A DNA stretch of 64,000 nt from Motiliproteus sp036961355 (lineage in GTDB: Bacteria; Pseudomonadota; Gammaproteobacteria; Pseudomonadales; Balneatricaceae), in the NCBI GenBank assembly GCA_036961355.1, contig JBALVL010000002.1, positions 62,001-126,000 on the forward strand, written 5' to 3'. The translations under genes and the position numbers were made by a program. Under the pieces are notes generated by a model, which did no database searches, was not told where the DNA came from, and saw nothing but the letters and a program-made list of their open reading frames with translations. Positions 26,125 through 35,069 of this stretch are shown here, in pieces (positions within the stretch are counted from its first letter, which is position 1; the number at the start of each line of letters is the position of its first letter).

Positions 26125-26673
26125 TTATTTCTGCCAGGAAAACTTCTGAAACGGCGCGTCGACCGGAGTTTCAGCGAAGTGATTAACGTAGTTGCTCATC
26201 ACCTTTTGTGCCATGCCCAATGTGATTTCCAGTAACTGTTGCTGCGCATAGCCCGCGGCATAAAAGTTGGTAACCTCTGCCTCGGACAGTCTACCGCGGC
26301 TGCGCAACATGGCGAGGGTGGTGTCGTGCAGCGCCTGTAGCTTGGCGGTAGGCATCTCGGTGCCGTTTCTGAGTGCATCGGTTAACGCCGGGTCAACCTT
26401 CATCATATGGGCTATGCCGGTATGAGCGGGAACACAGTAGTGGCATTCATGCTCAACGTTGATGGTTTGCCACACCACGGTCAGTTCCTCGGCATCAAAT
26501 GAGGTGGCTTGAAAGAGTCCGTGAAGCAGCTGGTAGCCCTCGAGAACGCTAGGGGCTTCGGCCATCACGCTGTGCAGGCCGGGTATCATGCCGAACCCTT
26601 TCAGCGATTTCTCAAGAAGCGGTTTGCTCTGTTCCGGGGCGGTTTCCAAGGTATGGAAGGTAAAAGTGCTCAT
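26125..26673 (-). CDS. Carboxymuconolactone decarboxylase/AhpD-family protein
   Basis: A 182-residue all-helical CMD-fold protein with the redox motif ECHYCVPAHTGIAH (Cys-x2-Cys with a nearby His, as in AhpD). Such proteins reduce peroxides or act as thiol carriers. It is divergent from the TetR gene, with two perfect palindromes in between; those most likely make it the direct target. GST and haloacid dehalogenase genes follow on its strand. Confidence 0.85.
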   Translation of the reverse strand: MSTFTFHTLETAPEQSKPLLEKSLKGFGMIPGLHSVMAEAPSVLEGYQLLHGLFQATSFDAEELTVVWQTINVEHECHYCVPAHTGIAHMMKVDPALTDALRNGTEMPTAKLQALHDTTLAMLRSRGRLSEAEVTNFYAAGYAQQQLLEITLGMAQKVMSNYVNHFAETPVDAPFQKFSWQK

Positions 26674-26742
26674 AGTATCTCCAGCGTCATTTCCGGGTAT
26701 CGTCCGGCAATATTGGGGTTAGAAATTGCACCATAACTGGTA

Positions 26743-26781
26743 TTGAACGATCGTTCAAGCTAAGATTGAACAATTGTTCAA
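26743..26781. promoter_or_regulatory. Paired TetR operators
   Basis: Two perfect 16-bp palindromes, TTGAACGATCGTTCAA (26743-26758) and TTGAACAATTGTTCAA (26766-26781), lie 23 nt centre to centre between the AhpD-like gene and the TetR gene. They share TTGAAC/GTTCAA arms and would let the TetR dimer control both divergent genes. Confidence 0.85.
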
Positions 26782-26815
26782 GCAAGGCTTGGCAGTTGTT
26801 GAGAGGGATAAAACA

Positions 26816-27397
26816 GTGAGCACGGTAAAACATGATCGCCAGGAGGCGATCCAAAGAGCGACCGATCTTTTTTGGGAAAAAGGCTTCCACGCCACCTCCA
26901 TGCGTAACATCCAGCAGGCCATCGACATGCGCCCGGGAAGTATTTACGCCAGTTTTGGCAGCAAAGAAGGGTTGTTTAAAGAGACGTTGCAAGATTATGC
27001 AAAAGCTAGCGGAATCCGGCTGAATGCCTGTTTAGAGGCCTCCTCCTCACCGCTTGAGGGGTTAAGGCTGTTTATCAAGGATTCGGTGATCGGCTGCCGC
27101 GAGTCGGCTCCTAGCGGAATGTGTATGCTGGTTAAGACGATTTCGGAGCTGACCGATGAGAATGCAGAGTTGTTGGCAGAGGCAAAACGGTTGTTGGTGG
27201 GAGTTGAGACGAAGTTCATCGCCTTGCTGGAGCAAGCTCAACAGTGCGGCGAGCTTGATCGTTCAAAATCCCCGCAGCGTATGGCGCGTTACCTACAGGT
27301 ACAACTGATGGGGCTAAGAGCCTATGCCCGCGCCAATGAGGGTGACGACCAGCTCAACGCGCTGATTGACGATGTGTTTGACCATTTGTGCGGATAG
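26816..27397 (+). CDS. TetR/AcrR-family repressor
   Basis: A 193-residue TetR protein. The N-terminal HTH (RATDLFWEKGFHATSMRNIQ, then DMRPGSIYASFGSKEGLFKE) is typical, and the C-terminal helices form the ligand domain of the AefR/YfiR-type group. The GTG at 26816 is chosen because GAGAGGGA lies 7-8 nt upstream and because an ATG at 26774 would put the second operator inside the gene. It is divergent from AhpD-like and GST genes, so it likely represses that set in the absence of a reactive ligand. Confidence 0.88.
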   Translation: MSTVKHDRQEAIQRATDLFWEKGFHATSMRNIQQAIDMRPGSIYASFGSKEGLFKETLQDYAKASGIRLNACLEASSSPLEGLRLFIKDSVIGCRESAPSGMCMLVKTISELTDENAELLAEAKRLLVGVETKFIALLEQAQQCGELDRSKSPQRMARYLQVQLMGLRAYARANEGDDQLNALIDDVFDHLCG

Positions 27398-27444
27398 CGG
27401 GGGCACTCTATTTCCCGAGATGAATTCTATTTCTCTCGAGGCTA

Positions 27445-27477
27445 ACAGTGTGCTGGCCTGCTAGGTCAGCACACTGT
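27445..27477. terminator. Shared hairpin between TetR and LysR genes
   Basis: ACAGTGTGCTG (27445-27455) and CAGCACACTGT (27467-27477) are perfect reverse complements; inner CCT/AGG pairs leave a 3-nt loop. The right arm covers the last codons of the convergent LysR gene. Strong stem, no U tract, so a bidirectional terminator is probable but not certain. Confidence 0.55.
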
Positions 27478-28396
27478 CATCTAAAATTCCGGCTTTAATC
27501 AATTGATTGAGAATGCCGGTACATTTTTCTTTGACCGCATCTCTTAGCAATCGGGCTGCCGGTGTAATCGATTGCTTGCTCGGAAAGACCAGCCATAGCT
27601 CGGTCGATCGGGGTGTAAACTCGGGCATGACGCTGACGACCTTTCCCGATAGCAGATCAGCGGACATATCCAAGCACGATTTAACGGCCAGACCTTTGCC
27701 TGTGACACACCAGCGTCTGACCAGGTCGCCATCGTTTGAGGCCCGGTTACCCTGCATCTTAATTTTGTAGTCTGTACCACCCTGGGAAAACACCCAAACA
27801 TCGTGAAGGATGTCGTGAAGTTGGTAAAATAGCCCATTATGTGACGCTAAATTATGCGGGTGTTTGGGGGTGCCGTTTTTGTCGAGGTACTCTGGAGTCG
27901 CACAAAGAATTCCCGGGATATTGCAGATCTTGAATCCATAGAGATTAGCGCTATCGGGTGATCCATAGCGCAGTGCCATGTCCACCGAGTCGCGATAAAA
28001 GTCGATGTTACTGTCGCTGATATTCGATCGTAAACTGACATTCGGGTAGGTCTCCATAAACTCATCCAGCCAGGGCGTCACCAGATTTCGACCCATATCA
28101 GATGACAGCGCGATGCGCAGTTCACCGTCGACAATATCCAGATCTTCTTTCATGTTCTGTTTGGCTTGATCCAGCATCAGCAATGCCTGCTGACATTGGG
28201 GAATATACCGTTCTCCGGCACTGGAGAGTCGAAGGTGTCGTGTTGTCCGAATAAACAGCTCTACCCCCAAGGCACTTTCTACCCGCTTCAGTGCGGCACT
28301 GGCCGTCGCAGTGCGCATATCTAAGTTGGCAGCAGCGGCAGTGATACTGCGGAATTCGGCGACATTAAGGACAACTTGAAGGTCTTCTAATAGCAT
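27461..28396 (-). CDS. LysR-family transcriptional regulator
   Basis: A 311-residue LysR protein: HTH EFRSITAAAANLDMRTATAS near residues 14-34, then a substrate-binding domain (ELRIALSSDMGRNLVTPWLD; VDMALRYGSPDSANLYGFKI). The (V/I)DMALRYG stretch is typical of the DsdC/PA0477-like CrgA group. It is divergent from an MDR oxidoreductase (28547) and probably controls it; an imperfect palindrome lies just upstream of its start. Confidence 0.9.
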   Translation of the reverse strand: MLLEDLQVVLNVAEFRSITAAAANLDMRTATASAALKRVESALGVELFIRTTRHLRLSSAGERYIPQCQQALLMLDQAKQNMKEDLDIVDGELRIALSSDMGRNLVTPWLDEFMETYPNVSLRSNISDSNIDFYRDSVDMALRYGSPDSANLYGFKICNIPGILCATPEYLDKNGTPKHPHNLASHNGLFYQLHDILHDVWVFSQGGTDYKIKMQGNRASNDGDLVRRWCVTGKGLAVKSCLDMSADLLSGKVVSVMPEFTPRSTELWLVFPSKQSITPAARLLRDAVKEKCTGILNQLIKAGILDDSVLT

Positions 28397-28397
28397 A

Positions 28398-28418
28398 TTG
28401 TCAAATATTTTTTGATAA
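28398..28418. promoter_or_regulatory. Candidate LysR operator
   Basis: An imperfect 21-bp palindrome (TTGTCAAAT at 28398-28406 facing TTTGATAA at 28411-28418) begins 2 nt upstream of the LysR start codon. It holds a T-N11-A box, and its position suggests autoregulation and control of the divergent reductase. Confidence 0.45.
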
Positions 28419-28546
28419 TGTTTCTTTTATTATGCTGTTTATGGGTTGGTAATCAAGGTCCACAATCTCATCCACTGAATAACGAGTTGGCGTCCGGCCA
28501 ATTCAGGCATACGCCTCTTGCGTGGGCTATTTACTGGAGATTATTT

Positions 28547-29659
28547 ATGGGCACTGACAGCACTCACGGAACTACTGGTACTCTCAAAACTGTAGGCACT
28601 CTCGATTCTGTAAGCACTATGAAAGCGGTTGGTTATAGCAAATCCCTGCCTATCAATGATTCTGAATCGTTAACTGACATCGAGTTGCCTCAGCCGATCG
28701 CAGCCGGGCATGACCTGCTGGTAAAGATCAAAGCGATTGCGGTCAATCCGGTGGATTACAAAATCCGCCGGAACGTCGCGCCGGTTGAGGGTGAGTACAA
28801 AGTGATCGGCTGGGATGCTGTGGGTGAGGTTGTCGCGACAGGCGAGACCGCTACTCAGTTCGAGCCAGGCGACCAAGTCTATTATGCCGGTGATCTTAAC
28901 CGTCAGGGCAGCAACGCCGAGTATCAGTTGGTAGATGAACGTCTGGTCGGCAGTAAACCTAAAAGCTTGCCTGACGGTGAAGCCGCTGCGTTGCCACTGA
29001 CGACTATCACTGCTTGGGAGATGCTATTTGAGCATCTCACCATTAAGCAACAATCCCCGGATTCAACCGACAAATCCGACGAGGTGATTCTGGTTGTTGG
29101 GGCCGCGGGAGGCGTGGGCTCAATACTGGTACAGTTGGCAAAAGCGATCACCGGTGCCACGGTTATTGGCACCGCATCGCGTCAAAGCTCACAAGACTGG
29201 GTTAAAAAGTTGGGAGCGGATTATGTGGTGGATCACACCCAACCGCTGCAGCCCCAGATCGCGGCTCTGATTGAGGGCGAAGGCATCGGTCAGGTAACTC
29301 ACGTTGCCAGCCTCAACAGCACCGATACTTATTTTGAGACCTATGCCGAGCTGTTGGTGCCTTTCGGTAAGATAGCCATGATTGATGATCCGGCAACCCC
29401 TCTGGACATCATGAAGATGAAGTCCAAGAGCTTGTCGCTGCATATCGAATTTATGTATGCCCGTTCCATGCATCAGGCGGTGGATATGATTGAACAGAGT
29501 CATTTGTTGAGTCGGGTCGCAGATCTGGTTGATCAGGGTTATATCCAAACCACCATCGGTAAAAATCTGGGGACTATCAACGCCGCCAATCTGAAAGCTG
29601 CGCATGAGGAGTTGGAGTCAGGTCGCTCGATTGGGAAAATTGTATTGGAAGGGTTTTAA
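28547..29659 (+). CDS. Zinc-type MDR alcohol dehydrogenase/quinone reductase
   Basis: A 370-residue MDR protein of the zinc-binding dehydrogenase family. After a Ser/Thr-rich leader of about 24 residues comes MKAVGYSKSLPI, the usual start of the family; KIKAIAVNPVDYKIRRN and the Rossmann motif VVGAAGGVGSILVQLAKA follow. No catalytic zinc Cys cluster is seen, so it is likely a quinone- or enone-reducing enzyme. The start at 28547 is chosen for a GGAG 10 nt upstream; the internal Met at 28619 has no ribosome-binding site. It is divergent from a LysR gene. Confidence 0.83.
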   Translation: MGTDSTHGTTGTLKTVGTLDSVSTMKAVGYSKSLPINDSESLTDIELPQPIAAGHDLLVKIKAIAVNPVDYKIRRNVAPVEGEYKVIGWDAVGEVVATGETATQFEPGDQVYYAGDLNRQGSNAEYQLVDERLVGSKPKSLPDGEAAALPLTTITAWEMLFEHLTIKQQSPDSTDKSDEVILVVGAAGGVGSILVQLAKAITGATVIGTASRQSSQDWVKKLGADYVVDHTQPLQPQIAALIEGEGIGQVTHVASLNSTDTYFETYAELLVPFGKIAMIDDPATPLDIMKMKSKSLSLHIEFMYARSMHQAVDMIEQSHLLSRVADLVDQGYIQTTIGKNLGTINAANLKAAHEELESGRSIGKIVLEGF

Positions 29660-29858
29660 GCGAACTGAAATTATCGCTTAAGCACGCTCTGGCATCGCTG
29701 GTCCTTAGCCCTTCCTAAACCAGAGCAGCCCATGAGTTAGCCTGAGCAAGAGACGCGGATAATGATCTGTTTCTCTGTTCTGGCTCTGAAAGCCACCACG
29801 TTGTTATCGAAGGCAGAGATGGCCACATTCTCAGTCCCGCCTCAGTAAGGTGAGAGCT

Positions 29859-30677
29859 ATGCAAAAAACCATTCTTATTACCGGTTCGACTGATGGTATC
29901 GGATTTGCGACCGCCAAGATGCTGGTATCGCAAGGCCACCATGTTCTGCTACATGGGCGAAATCCAGACAAGCTACAGCGTGTGGTAACAGCTCTATCAG
30001 GGATAGTTGGCGGAGGGCCTGTTGAAAGCTATCAGGCAGACCTGTCGTCCATGGCTGAAGTCGGAGCGCTGGCTGCGTTGGTGGCCGCTAACACTAGTAG
30101 CTTGGATGTGTTGATCAACAATGCGGGGATCTTTCATACGCCTAGAACCACCACTGGGGACGGCGTAGATGTACGTTTTGCGGTCAACACGCTTGCGCCT
30201 TATCTGTTGACGCAGCGGCTGTTGCCGTTATTTGGCCCCGATGGGCGGGTGATCAACCTATCTTCAGCTGCCCAGTCGCCAGTGGACCTGCAAGCGCTGG
30301 CAGGAGAGATCCAATTAGCCGATGACTTCAGTGCTTATGCGCAAAGCAAGTTGGCATTAACTATATGGTCTCACCGTTTGGCACTGTCGTTGGCACCGCA
30401 AGGCCTGGCGATTATTGCGGTGAATCCCGGCTCAATGCTTGGCAGTAAAATGGTCAAGGAAGGGTTTGGGGTAGAGGGCGGCAATCTTCAAATCGGAGCA
30501 AAGGTGCTGGTCAGAGCTGCGTTGGAGGATGAATTTTCAACAGCCTCTGGTCAGTACTTTGATAACGACAGTGGCCAGTTTTCCGCGGCTCATGCTGACC
30601 TGCTCAACGCGAAAAAATCTACCGCGGTGGTGCGTGCTATCGAAGATGTGCTAGCTGAAATAACCGCACGAACATAA
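29859..30677 (+). CDS. Short-chain dehydrogenase/reductase
   Basis: A 272-residue classical SDR: the coenzyme motif TGSTDGIGFATA, the NNAG motif, the SS catalytic strand (VINLSSAAQSPVD) and the active site YAQSKLAL (Tyr-x3-Lys). The substrate is unknown. The ATG at 29859 is preferred since AAGGTGAG lies just upstream. It is followed 31 nt later by an ABM monooxygenase gene and then by the redoxin gene. Confidence 0.85.
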   Translation: MQKTILITGSTDGIGFATAKMLVSQGHHVLLHGRNPDKLQRVVTALSGIVGGGPVESYQADLSSMAEVGALAALVAANTSSLDVLINNAGIFHTPRTTTGDGVDVRFAVNTLAPYLLTQRLLPLFGPDGRVINLSSAAQSPVDLQALAGEIQLADDFSAYAQSKLALTIWSHRLALSLAPQGLAIIAVNPGSMLGSKMVKEGFGVEGGNLQIGAKVLVRAALEDEFSTASGQYFDNDSGQFSAAHADLLNAKKSTAVVRAIEDVLAEITART

Positions 30678-30708
30678 ACCGGGTATAAACTCTATATAGG
30701 AAACCGAC

Positions 30709-30999
30709 GTGGCTCAATTAACGATCGTCGCCAATATCATCGCCAACAACGATAAGATTGAATTGGTAAAAGCTGAACTTGAAAAACTGATAGCTGTTAC
30801 CCGTACCGAAGAGGGGTGCATCAATTACGACCTGCACCGGGACAATGAAAACCCTGCTCACTTTATGTTCTACGAGAACTGGCAATCCCGAGAACTGTGG
30901 CAGGTGCATATGGCCAATCAACACCTACAGGATTACATGGCCGCAACGGACGGTGCGGTTGAAGAATTTACCCTCAACGAAATGACGATCGTTGCTTAG
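30709..30999 (+). CDS. Antibiotic biosynthesis monooxygenase-fold protein (YgiN-like)
   Basis: A 96-residue dimeric ferredoxin-like protein with a GTG start. It has VANIIANNDKIELVKAELEK, TRTEEGCINYDLHRDNENPA and HFMFYENWQSRELWQVHMAN, all typical of the ABM/YgiN group (quinol monooxygenases). It follows the SDR gene and may act with it on a quinone or phenol (inferred). Confidence 0.85.
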   Translation: MAQLTIVANIIANNDKIELVKAELEKLIAVTRTEEGCINYDLHRDNENPAHFMFYENWQSRELWQVHMANQHLQDYMAATDGAVEEFTLNEMTIVA

Positions 31000-31118
31000 G
31001 ATGTCGTCTCTAAGCAGCGAGGTGTAGTTTTAAACTGCCTGACTGATGGTGCGCTGACATATCCTTAACGTGTCTGTCAGCGATCAGTCAAAGCAAACTC
31101 ATGTTGGAGAATTCAGCG

Positions 31119-31667
31119 ATGCTACTCGACACACCTGTTTGTGACTTTGGCTGGAAAGCCCCCGATTTCACCTTGAGTGATGCTTACGGTGAGCACTTCA
31201 ACATGAAAGATCACTTGGGAAATAAAGGCTTATTGATCGCCTTTATCTGCAATCACTGCCCGTACGTTCAGCGTATCGGCCAGCGATTGGCAGAGGATAC
31301 TCAGTTGCTGATGGCCGAAGGTATTAACGTTCTGGCCGTGATGTCGAACGATTATGAGGCGGTGCAGAGCGACTCTCCTGAACACATGAAGCGGTTTGCC
31401 AAAGATTTCGGTTTTCCCTTTCCCTATCTGATCGATGAAGGTCAGTCGGTGGGTCAACAGTACGGCGCGATCTGTACGCCCGATTTTTTCGGTTTAAACA
31501 GTCAGGGAGAATTGCAGTATCGCGGCAGGCTTGACGATGCTCGCATGGGTGATGAGTCGAATAGGGTGCCTGAGCTAGTCAATGCGATGCGACTGATTGC
31601 CGCAACGGGCCAAGGCCCGGAAACTCAATTCCCCAGCATGGGGTGTTCCATCAAATGGCGAGCCTAG
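31119..31667 (+). CDS. Thioredoxin-fold redoxin (AhpC/TSA-like)
   Basis: A 182-residue redoxin. The thioredoxin-like core includes FGWKAPDFTLSDAYGEHFNM and the FICNHCPYVQRIGQRL segment with a Cys-x2-Cys motif, TPDFFGLNSQGELQYRGRLD and SMGCSIKWRA at the end. The length and ends agree with a complete member of the family. The start at 31119 is chosen because GGAG lies 9 nt upstream. A truncated kinase begins right after its stop codon, so the downstream neighbour was cut here. Confidence 0.83.
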   Translation: MLLDTPVCDFGWKAPDFTLSDAYGEHFNMKDHLGNKGLLIAFICNHCPYVQRIGQRLAEDTQLLMAEGINVLAVMSNDYEAVQSDSPEHMKRFAKDFGFPFPYLIDEGQSVGQQYGAICTPDFFGLNSQGELQYRGRLDDARMGDESNRVPELVNAMRLIAATGQGPETQFPSMGCSIKWRA

Positions 31668-31669
31668 CG

Positions 31670-32241
31670 GCAGATTTATCGCCTTTGCTCCTCACAAGTT
31701 TGTTGAGGGTATGGATGAAGACCTGTCTGAACTCGATGAACTGGTGAATGAACTGCTTAGTTACGCGCGGTTGGAGCGTTTGGGGGTAGAGCTGGAGCGA
31801 ACATCGCATAACTTATCGCAATGGCTGACAGAACAGCGTCCGCTGCTTGCACGTAACTGCCGCAAGCCGTTAACGCTGCAGCTCTCTGAGCCACTACAGC
31901 TGAAATTTGATGCCCCTCTGCTGATACGGGCACTCAATAATCTGGTTCGAAACGCCGACAGTTACGCTCAGGAGCGGATCGAAATTCGTCTTTATCGAGA
32001 CACAAATGCCGCAGTGATCTGTGTTGATGATGACGGAATTGGCATCCCTGAATCTGAACGCGAACGCGTACTTGAACCCTTTGAGCGCGTTGATAACGCG
32101 CGTTCCCGAAAATCCGGTGGCCACGGGCTTGGTCTATCGATTGTCAGGGAAATCATCCAGCAGCACCAAGGCCGACTGTTGATTTCAGAGTCGCCCTTGG
32201 GCGGCACCCGTATCGCCATTTGCCTACCTATTGACGACTAG
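31670..32241 (+). pseudogene. Sensor histidine kinase, 5'-truncated (RstB-like)
   Basis: The reading frame covers the last part of the dimerisation helix (DEDLSELDELVNELLSYARL) and a full HATPase domain: N box NLVRNADSYA, G1 DDDGIGIPESE, F box LEPFERVD, G2 GGHGLGLSIVREI. The sensor, membrane segments, HAMP and the His-bearing H box are absent, and no response regulator is near. The frame runs unbroken from inside the redoxin gene, so the 5' part seems deleted with the junction near 31670. A short product from ATG 31711 is possible, but kinase activity is not expected. Confidence 0.75.
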
Positions 32242-32330
32242 CCGGGCAATTCGTATCAATGTAGTTCATCAAGAGCCGCTATTTCAGCACGGATAGTTGC
32301 GGTGTGCTTTCCAGTAGCACCTGCTAAACA

Positions 32331-33542
32331 TCAGCTAAATACGGGGGACAAAACCTCTATCTCGTCGGCAATGTTTTTTAGTTTGTGGCGACCGTGCGAT
32401 ACCCAGTTTGAGGCCACACACTCTGAGAAAATTTTGGATACTAGGACAGTTTCCCCGAGTTCTTTGCACATGCCTTCAATCCTCGCTGCCTCATTCGCCG
32501 CCTCCCCAATAACTGTAAACTCGAGACGGGTCGGAATGCCCATATTGCCATAGAGCACCTCCCCTTTATGCAACCCAATGCCGAACTTAATCTGCTGTTC
32601 CCCTAAGCGTTTTCTTTTCTCATTGAGTTGATCACAAAGCCGTAGCGCTTCCTTGGATGCATCCAGGGCCTTCTTGCAAGCGGTGCTGTCGGAATCAAAT
32701 TTCTGGATAGGAAAAATAGCAAGTGATGCATCACCGATAAAGCGCAGAACTTCCCCGCCATGTTTTTCAACGGTGCCTGCGGTTACCTCGTAGTACTGAT
32801 TCAGCAGGTCGAGAAACGCTTTTGGCGAGTACTCCTTGGCAAGAACCGAGGAATCCCTTAAGTCACAGAAGAAAATCACAGCATTAATCATTTCGACGTC
32901 ACCGCGTTGGATTTTACCCGACAGCACGCGAGAGCCAGAGTAAGACCCCAGATAGGTATCCAAAATGTCTACTGTGAGCTTTCTTTGTGCCAGGCCTTTT
33001 ACAAGCGCCGACAACGGCAATCGTAATCTGGATAGGAGCTTGATCTGGGTTTCGGTAAAACCATCGGCGTCGGTGGTGGACCAAGTCAATACAACGCCTT
33101 CTTGTTCGTCGGTGGGGATACTTCGGTCGCTAAAACCGGCGACCTGAACAAGATGCTCGGTGACGCCCTCATCACGCAGTTCGACCAGCATTGGAAATTG
33201 TTCGGCCTCCGAGTCTTGCAGTCGAAAACACCGTTCATTGAGGCCTGCTTCATACATCGGTTTGATCGGGCTTTTCTGCCAGGCATCATCTTTATCTGAA
33301 CCCCGGCCATAGGTTTCCTGATAACTTCCTCTGTCCTGCTTCCAAATGTAAGTACCTATAGAATACAGAGGGTGCAACATCGGCATACCGATCTGCATGC
33401 GGTAAACATTAAGTTCGTATTGGCGTAGATGAAGCAGTAATTCTCGCTGCAACTCTTCGATTTTCCAGGGAGTCAGTACCCGTTCATGCAGCCAATCACT
33501 CAATTGGCCAATCTGCTGCTCTAACTGCGCCTCGCTAGCCAT
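32331..33542 (-). CDS. Class III adenylate/guanylate cyclase
   Basis: A 403-residue protein with an N-terminal half of unknown fold (MASEAQLEQQIGQLSDWLHE; LYSIGTYIWKQDRG) and a C-terminal class III cyclase domain from residue ~215. Metal-binding Asps lie in NAVIFFCDLRDSSV and IGDASLAIF, and the Asn/Arg pair in GEAANEAARIE. Substrate-specifying sites differ from textbook adenylate cyclases (Arg in LRFIGD; Glu in VIGEA), as in many bacterial homologues, so ATP or GTP preference is open. It makes cAMP or cGMP and is soluble. It converges with the kinase remnant. Confidence 0.85.
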   Translation of the reverse strand: MASEAQLEQQIGQLSDWLHERVLTPWKIEELQRELLLHLRQYELNVYRMQIGMPMLHPLYSIGTYIWKQDRGSYQETYGRGSDKDDAWQKSPIKPMYEAGLNERCFRLQDSEAEQFPMLVELRDEGVTEHLVQVAGFSDRSIPTDEQEGVVLTWSTTDADGFTETQIKLLSRLRLPLSALVKGLAQRKLTVDILDTYLGSYSGSRVLSGKIQRGDVEMINAVIFFCDLRDSSVLAKEYSPKAFLDLLNQYYEVTAGTVEKHGGEVLRFIGDASLAIFPIQKFDSDSTACKKALDASKEALRLCDQLNEKRKRLGEQQIKFGIGLHKGEVLYGNMGIPTRLEFTVIGEAANEAARIEGMCKELGETVLVSKIFSECVASNWVSHGRHKLKNIADEIEVLSPVFS

Positions 33543-33849
33543 CGTTGGTTCCTTACTTCTATCCTGAGGATGCTTGTCTCGGGATAGGGTTATTGGCCTG
33601 ACCAGCTTAGGCCAAATTTACCGATTAAGCTCCGCAATCTCTTAGGAGGATGAGCGGGTAAAGAATATTTTGCCTGCAGGGTGGGTTGTGACAGGCTCTG
33701 GTAATTAGTTGGTGCTGCATAAGGTTGATAAGGCGTAGAGGGGTTGCTGCACGCTGTTGTAGATACTGCCGATAAACCAGCGGGGTGTCAGAGCCTCCCA
33801 GCGGTTAGCCGGAAGGCTCTAGATCAGGGTACATGCTTTTTAAAGCGTG
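33543..33849. other. Intergenic, no gene seen
   Basis: This 307-nt stretch holds no supported gene. A hairpin with AGAGCCT (33789-33795) and AGGCTCT (about 33813-33819) and an inner CGG/CCG lies after the agmatinase-family gene; a smaller CATGCTTT/AAAGCGTG hairpin follows near the gene end. Neither has a clear U tract. A TTAGGAGGATGAG word near 33641 has a ribosome-binding-site look but leads to no real frame. Confidence 0.4.
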
Positions 33850-34821
33850 TTAGGATTTTGCTGTTGCCCGTAGATCTCGGGCATGGAAGATGTAACCGAT
33901 AAGATTTAACAGAACCTGAGCGGCCAGAATGCTGGTTGATCCGGTCTGGTCGTAGTCGGGAGCTACTTCGCAAAGGTCGATACCCACGACCTCTCCCTTG
34001 TGGGCAACACCTTGCAGTACTTCCATCACTTCGTAGTAGGTGAAGCCTCCATGGCTAGGAGTGCCGGTGCCTGGCGCAATGGAAGGATCGAACCCGTCAA
34101 TATCGATGGTGATGTAGTAGTTCACGCCTTCCGGGATAAGTGCTAATACGCCTTCTGGGCCTAAGCGGCGAACGTCACGGACCGATAACACGGTCGAGCC
34201 TGCGTCTTCGGCGGCTTTATGATCGGAGCGATTAGAAGAGGATACGTTACGAATACCCAGCTGGGTCATTCCGGTAATGTGATCTTGTTCGGATGCTCGG
34301 CGGATCGGGTTGCCGTGGCCGAAACGGACGCCATGGCGTTCATCAACAAAGTCCAGATGGGCGTCAATCTGGATGATGTGAATCGGCCCCTTGTCTTTAA
34401 AAGCGCGGATACAGGGGGCATTAACCGAGTGATCGCCACCGACGGTGACGGGTAACACGCCCGCCTCGAGCATTTTACGGACTCCGTATTCAATATTGGC
34501 GTGACATTTCTCGGTGTTGGTGTGGACCATGTCAGCATCACCGATATCGGTAATGCGCACGCCTTCGAGGTACATGACATCGTCTTCGTGATCGTAAGCA
34601 CCGCCGTGTCCGAATGAGAACAATGTCGATGCTTCACGAATCGCACGGGGGCCCATACGGGCTCCGGAACGCCACTGGGTTCCGCAGTCGAAGGGTGCCC
34701 CCATGAAAGCGACATCGGCATCGATATTGTCCCAGTCTTCACTGGTAGGGCTTTTGGCAAAAGTACAGAAGCCTACAAAAGGCAGGTTTAGGCGTCCAGA
34801 TTCGTAACTATTATCGCTCAT
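33850..34821 (-). CDS. Agmatinase-family ureohydrolase
   Basis: A 323-residue binuclear-metal ureohydrolase. Metal motifs: VGGDHSVNAP, QIDAHLDFVDE (Asp-x-His-x-Asp) and TIDIDGFDPSIAPGTGTPS. The length and the DAHLD and SIAPGTGTPS motifs fit agmatinase, guanidinobutyrase or guanidinopropionase, which release urea from a guanidino compound. The neighbours (YjiH transporter, aldehyde and alcohol dehydrogenases) favour a catabolic guanidino acid over polyamine synthesis, but this is inferred. The ATG has no strong ribosome-binding site visible. Confidence 0.85.
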   Translation of the reverse strand: MSDNSYESGRLNLPFVGFCTFAKSPTSEDWDNIDADVAFMGAPFDCGTQWRSGARMGPRAIREASTLFSFGHGGAYDHEDDVMYLEGVRITDIGDADMVHTNTEKCHANIEYGVRKMLEAGVLPVTVGGDHSVNAPCIRAFKDKGPIHIIQIDAHLDFVDERHGVRFGHGNPIRRASEQDHITGMTQLGIRNVSSSNRSDHKAAEDAGSTVLSVRDVRRLGPEGVLALIPEGVNYYITIDIDGFDPSIAPGTGTPSHGGFTYYEVMEVLQGVAHKGEVVGIDLCEVAPDYDQTGSTSILAAQVLLNLIGYIFHARDLRATAKS

Positions 34822-34945
34822 GGAAGTAGACCTCGTGTGCTGCCAACCGCTTATGGTTTGTTAGGAGCGGAGGCAGGTTTATGTAGATGAAACAGTACAA
34901 TTTAAAGTGAGAAAAGCCGCGCTTAGCCGAGTTTGCTCGGCAGCG

Positions 34946-34973
34946 GGTTATTCATTCAGGGTTATTCATTCAG
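34946..34973 (+). repeat. Tandem 14-nt repeat
   Basis: GGTTATTCATTCAG occurs twice in a row (34946-34959 and 34960-34973), in the gap between the agmatinase-family and transporter genes. It is probably a local duplication; role unknown. Confidence 0.75.
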
Positions 34974-35069
34974 AGTTGAGAAAAAAGGCTCGGTGATGCC
35001 AGGCCAAGCCAGGCAATGGAGGTAGCCTGGGAGGTTTTGCTATCGTAGATCGCTGTTGTTGGAGCGGGT

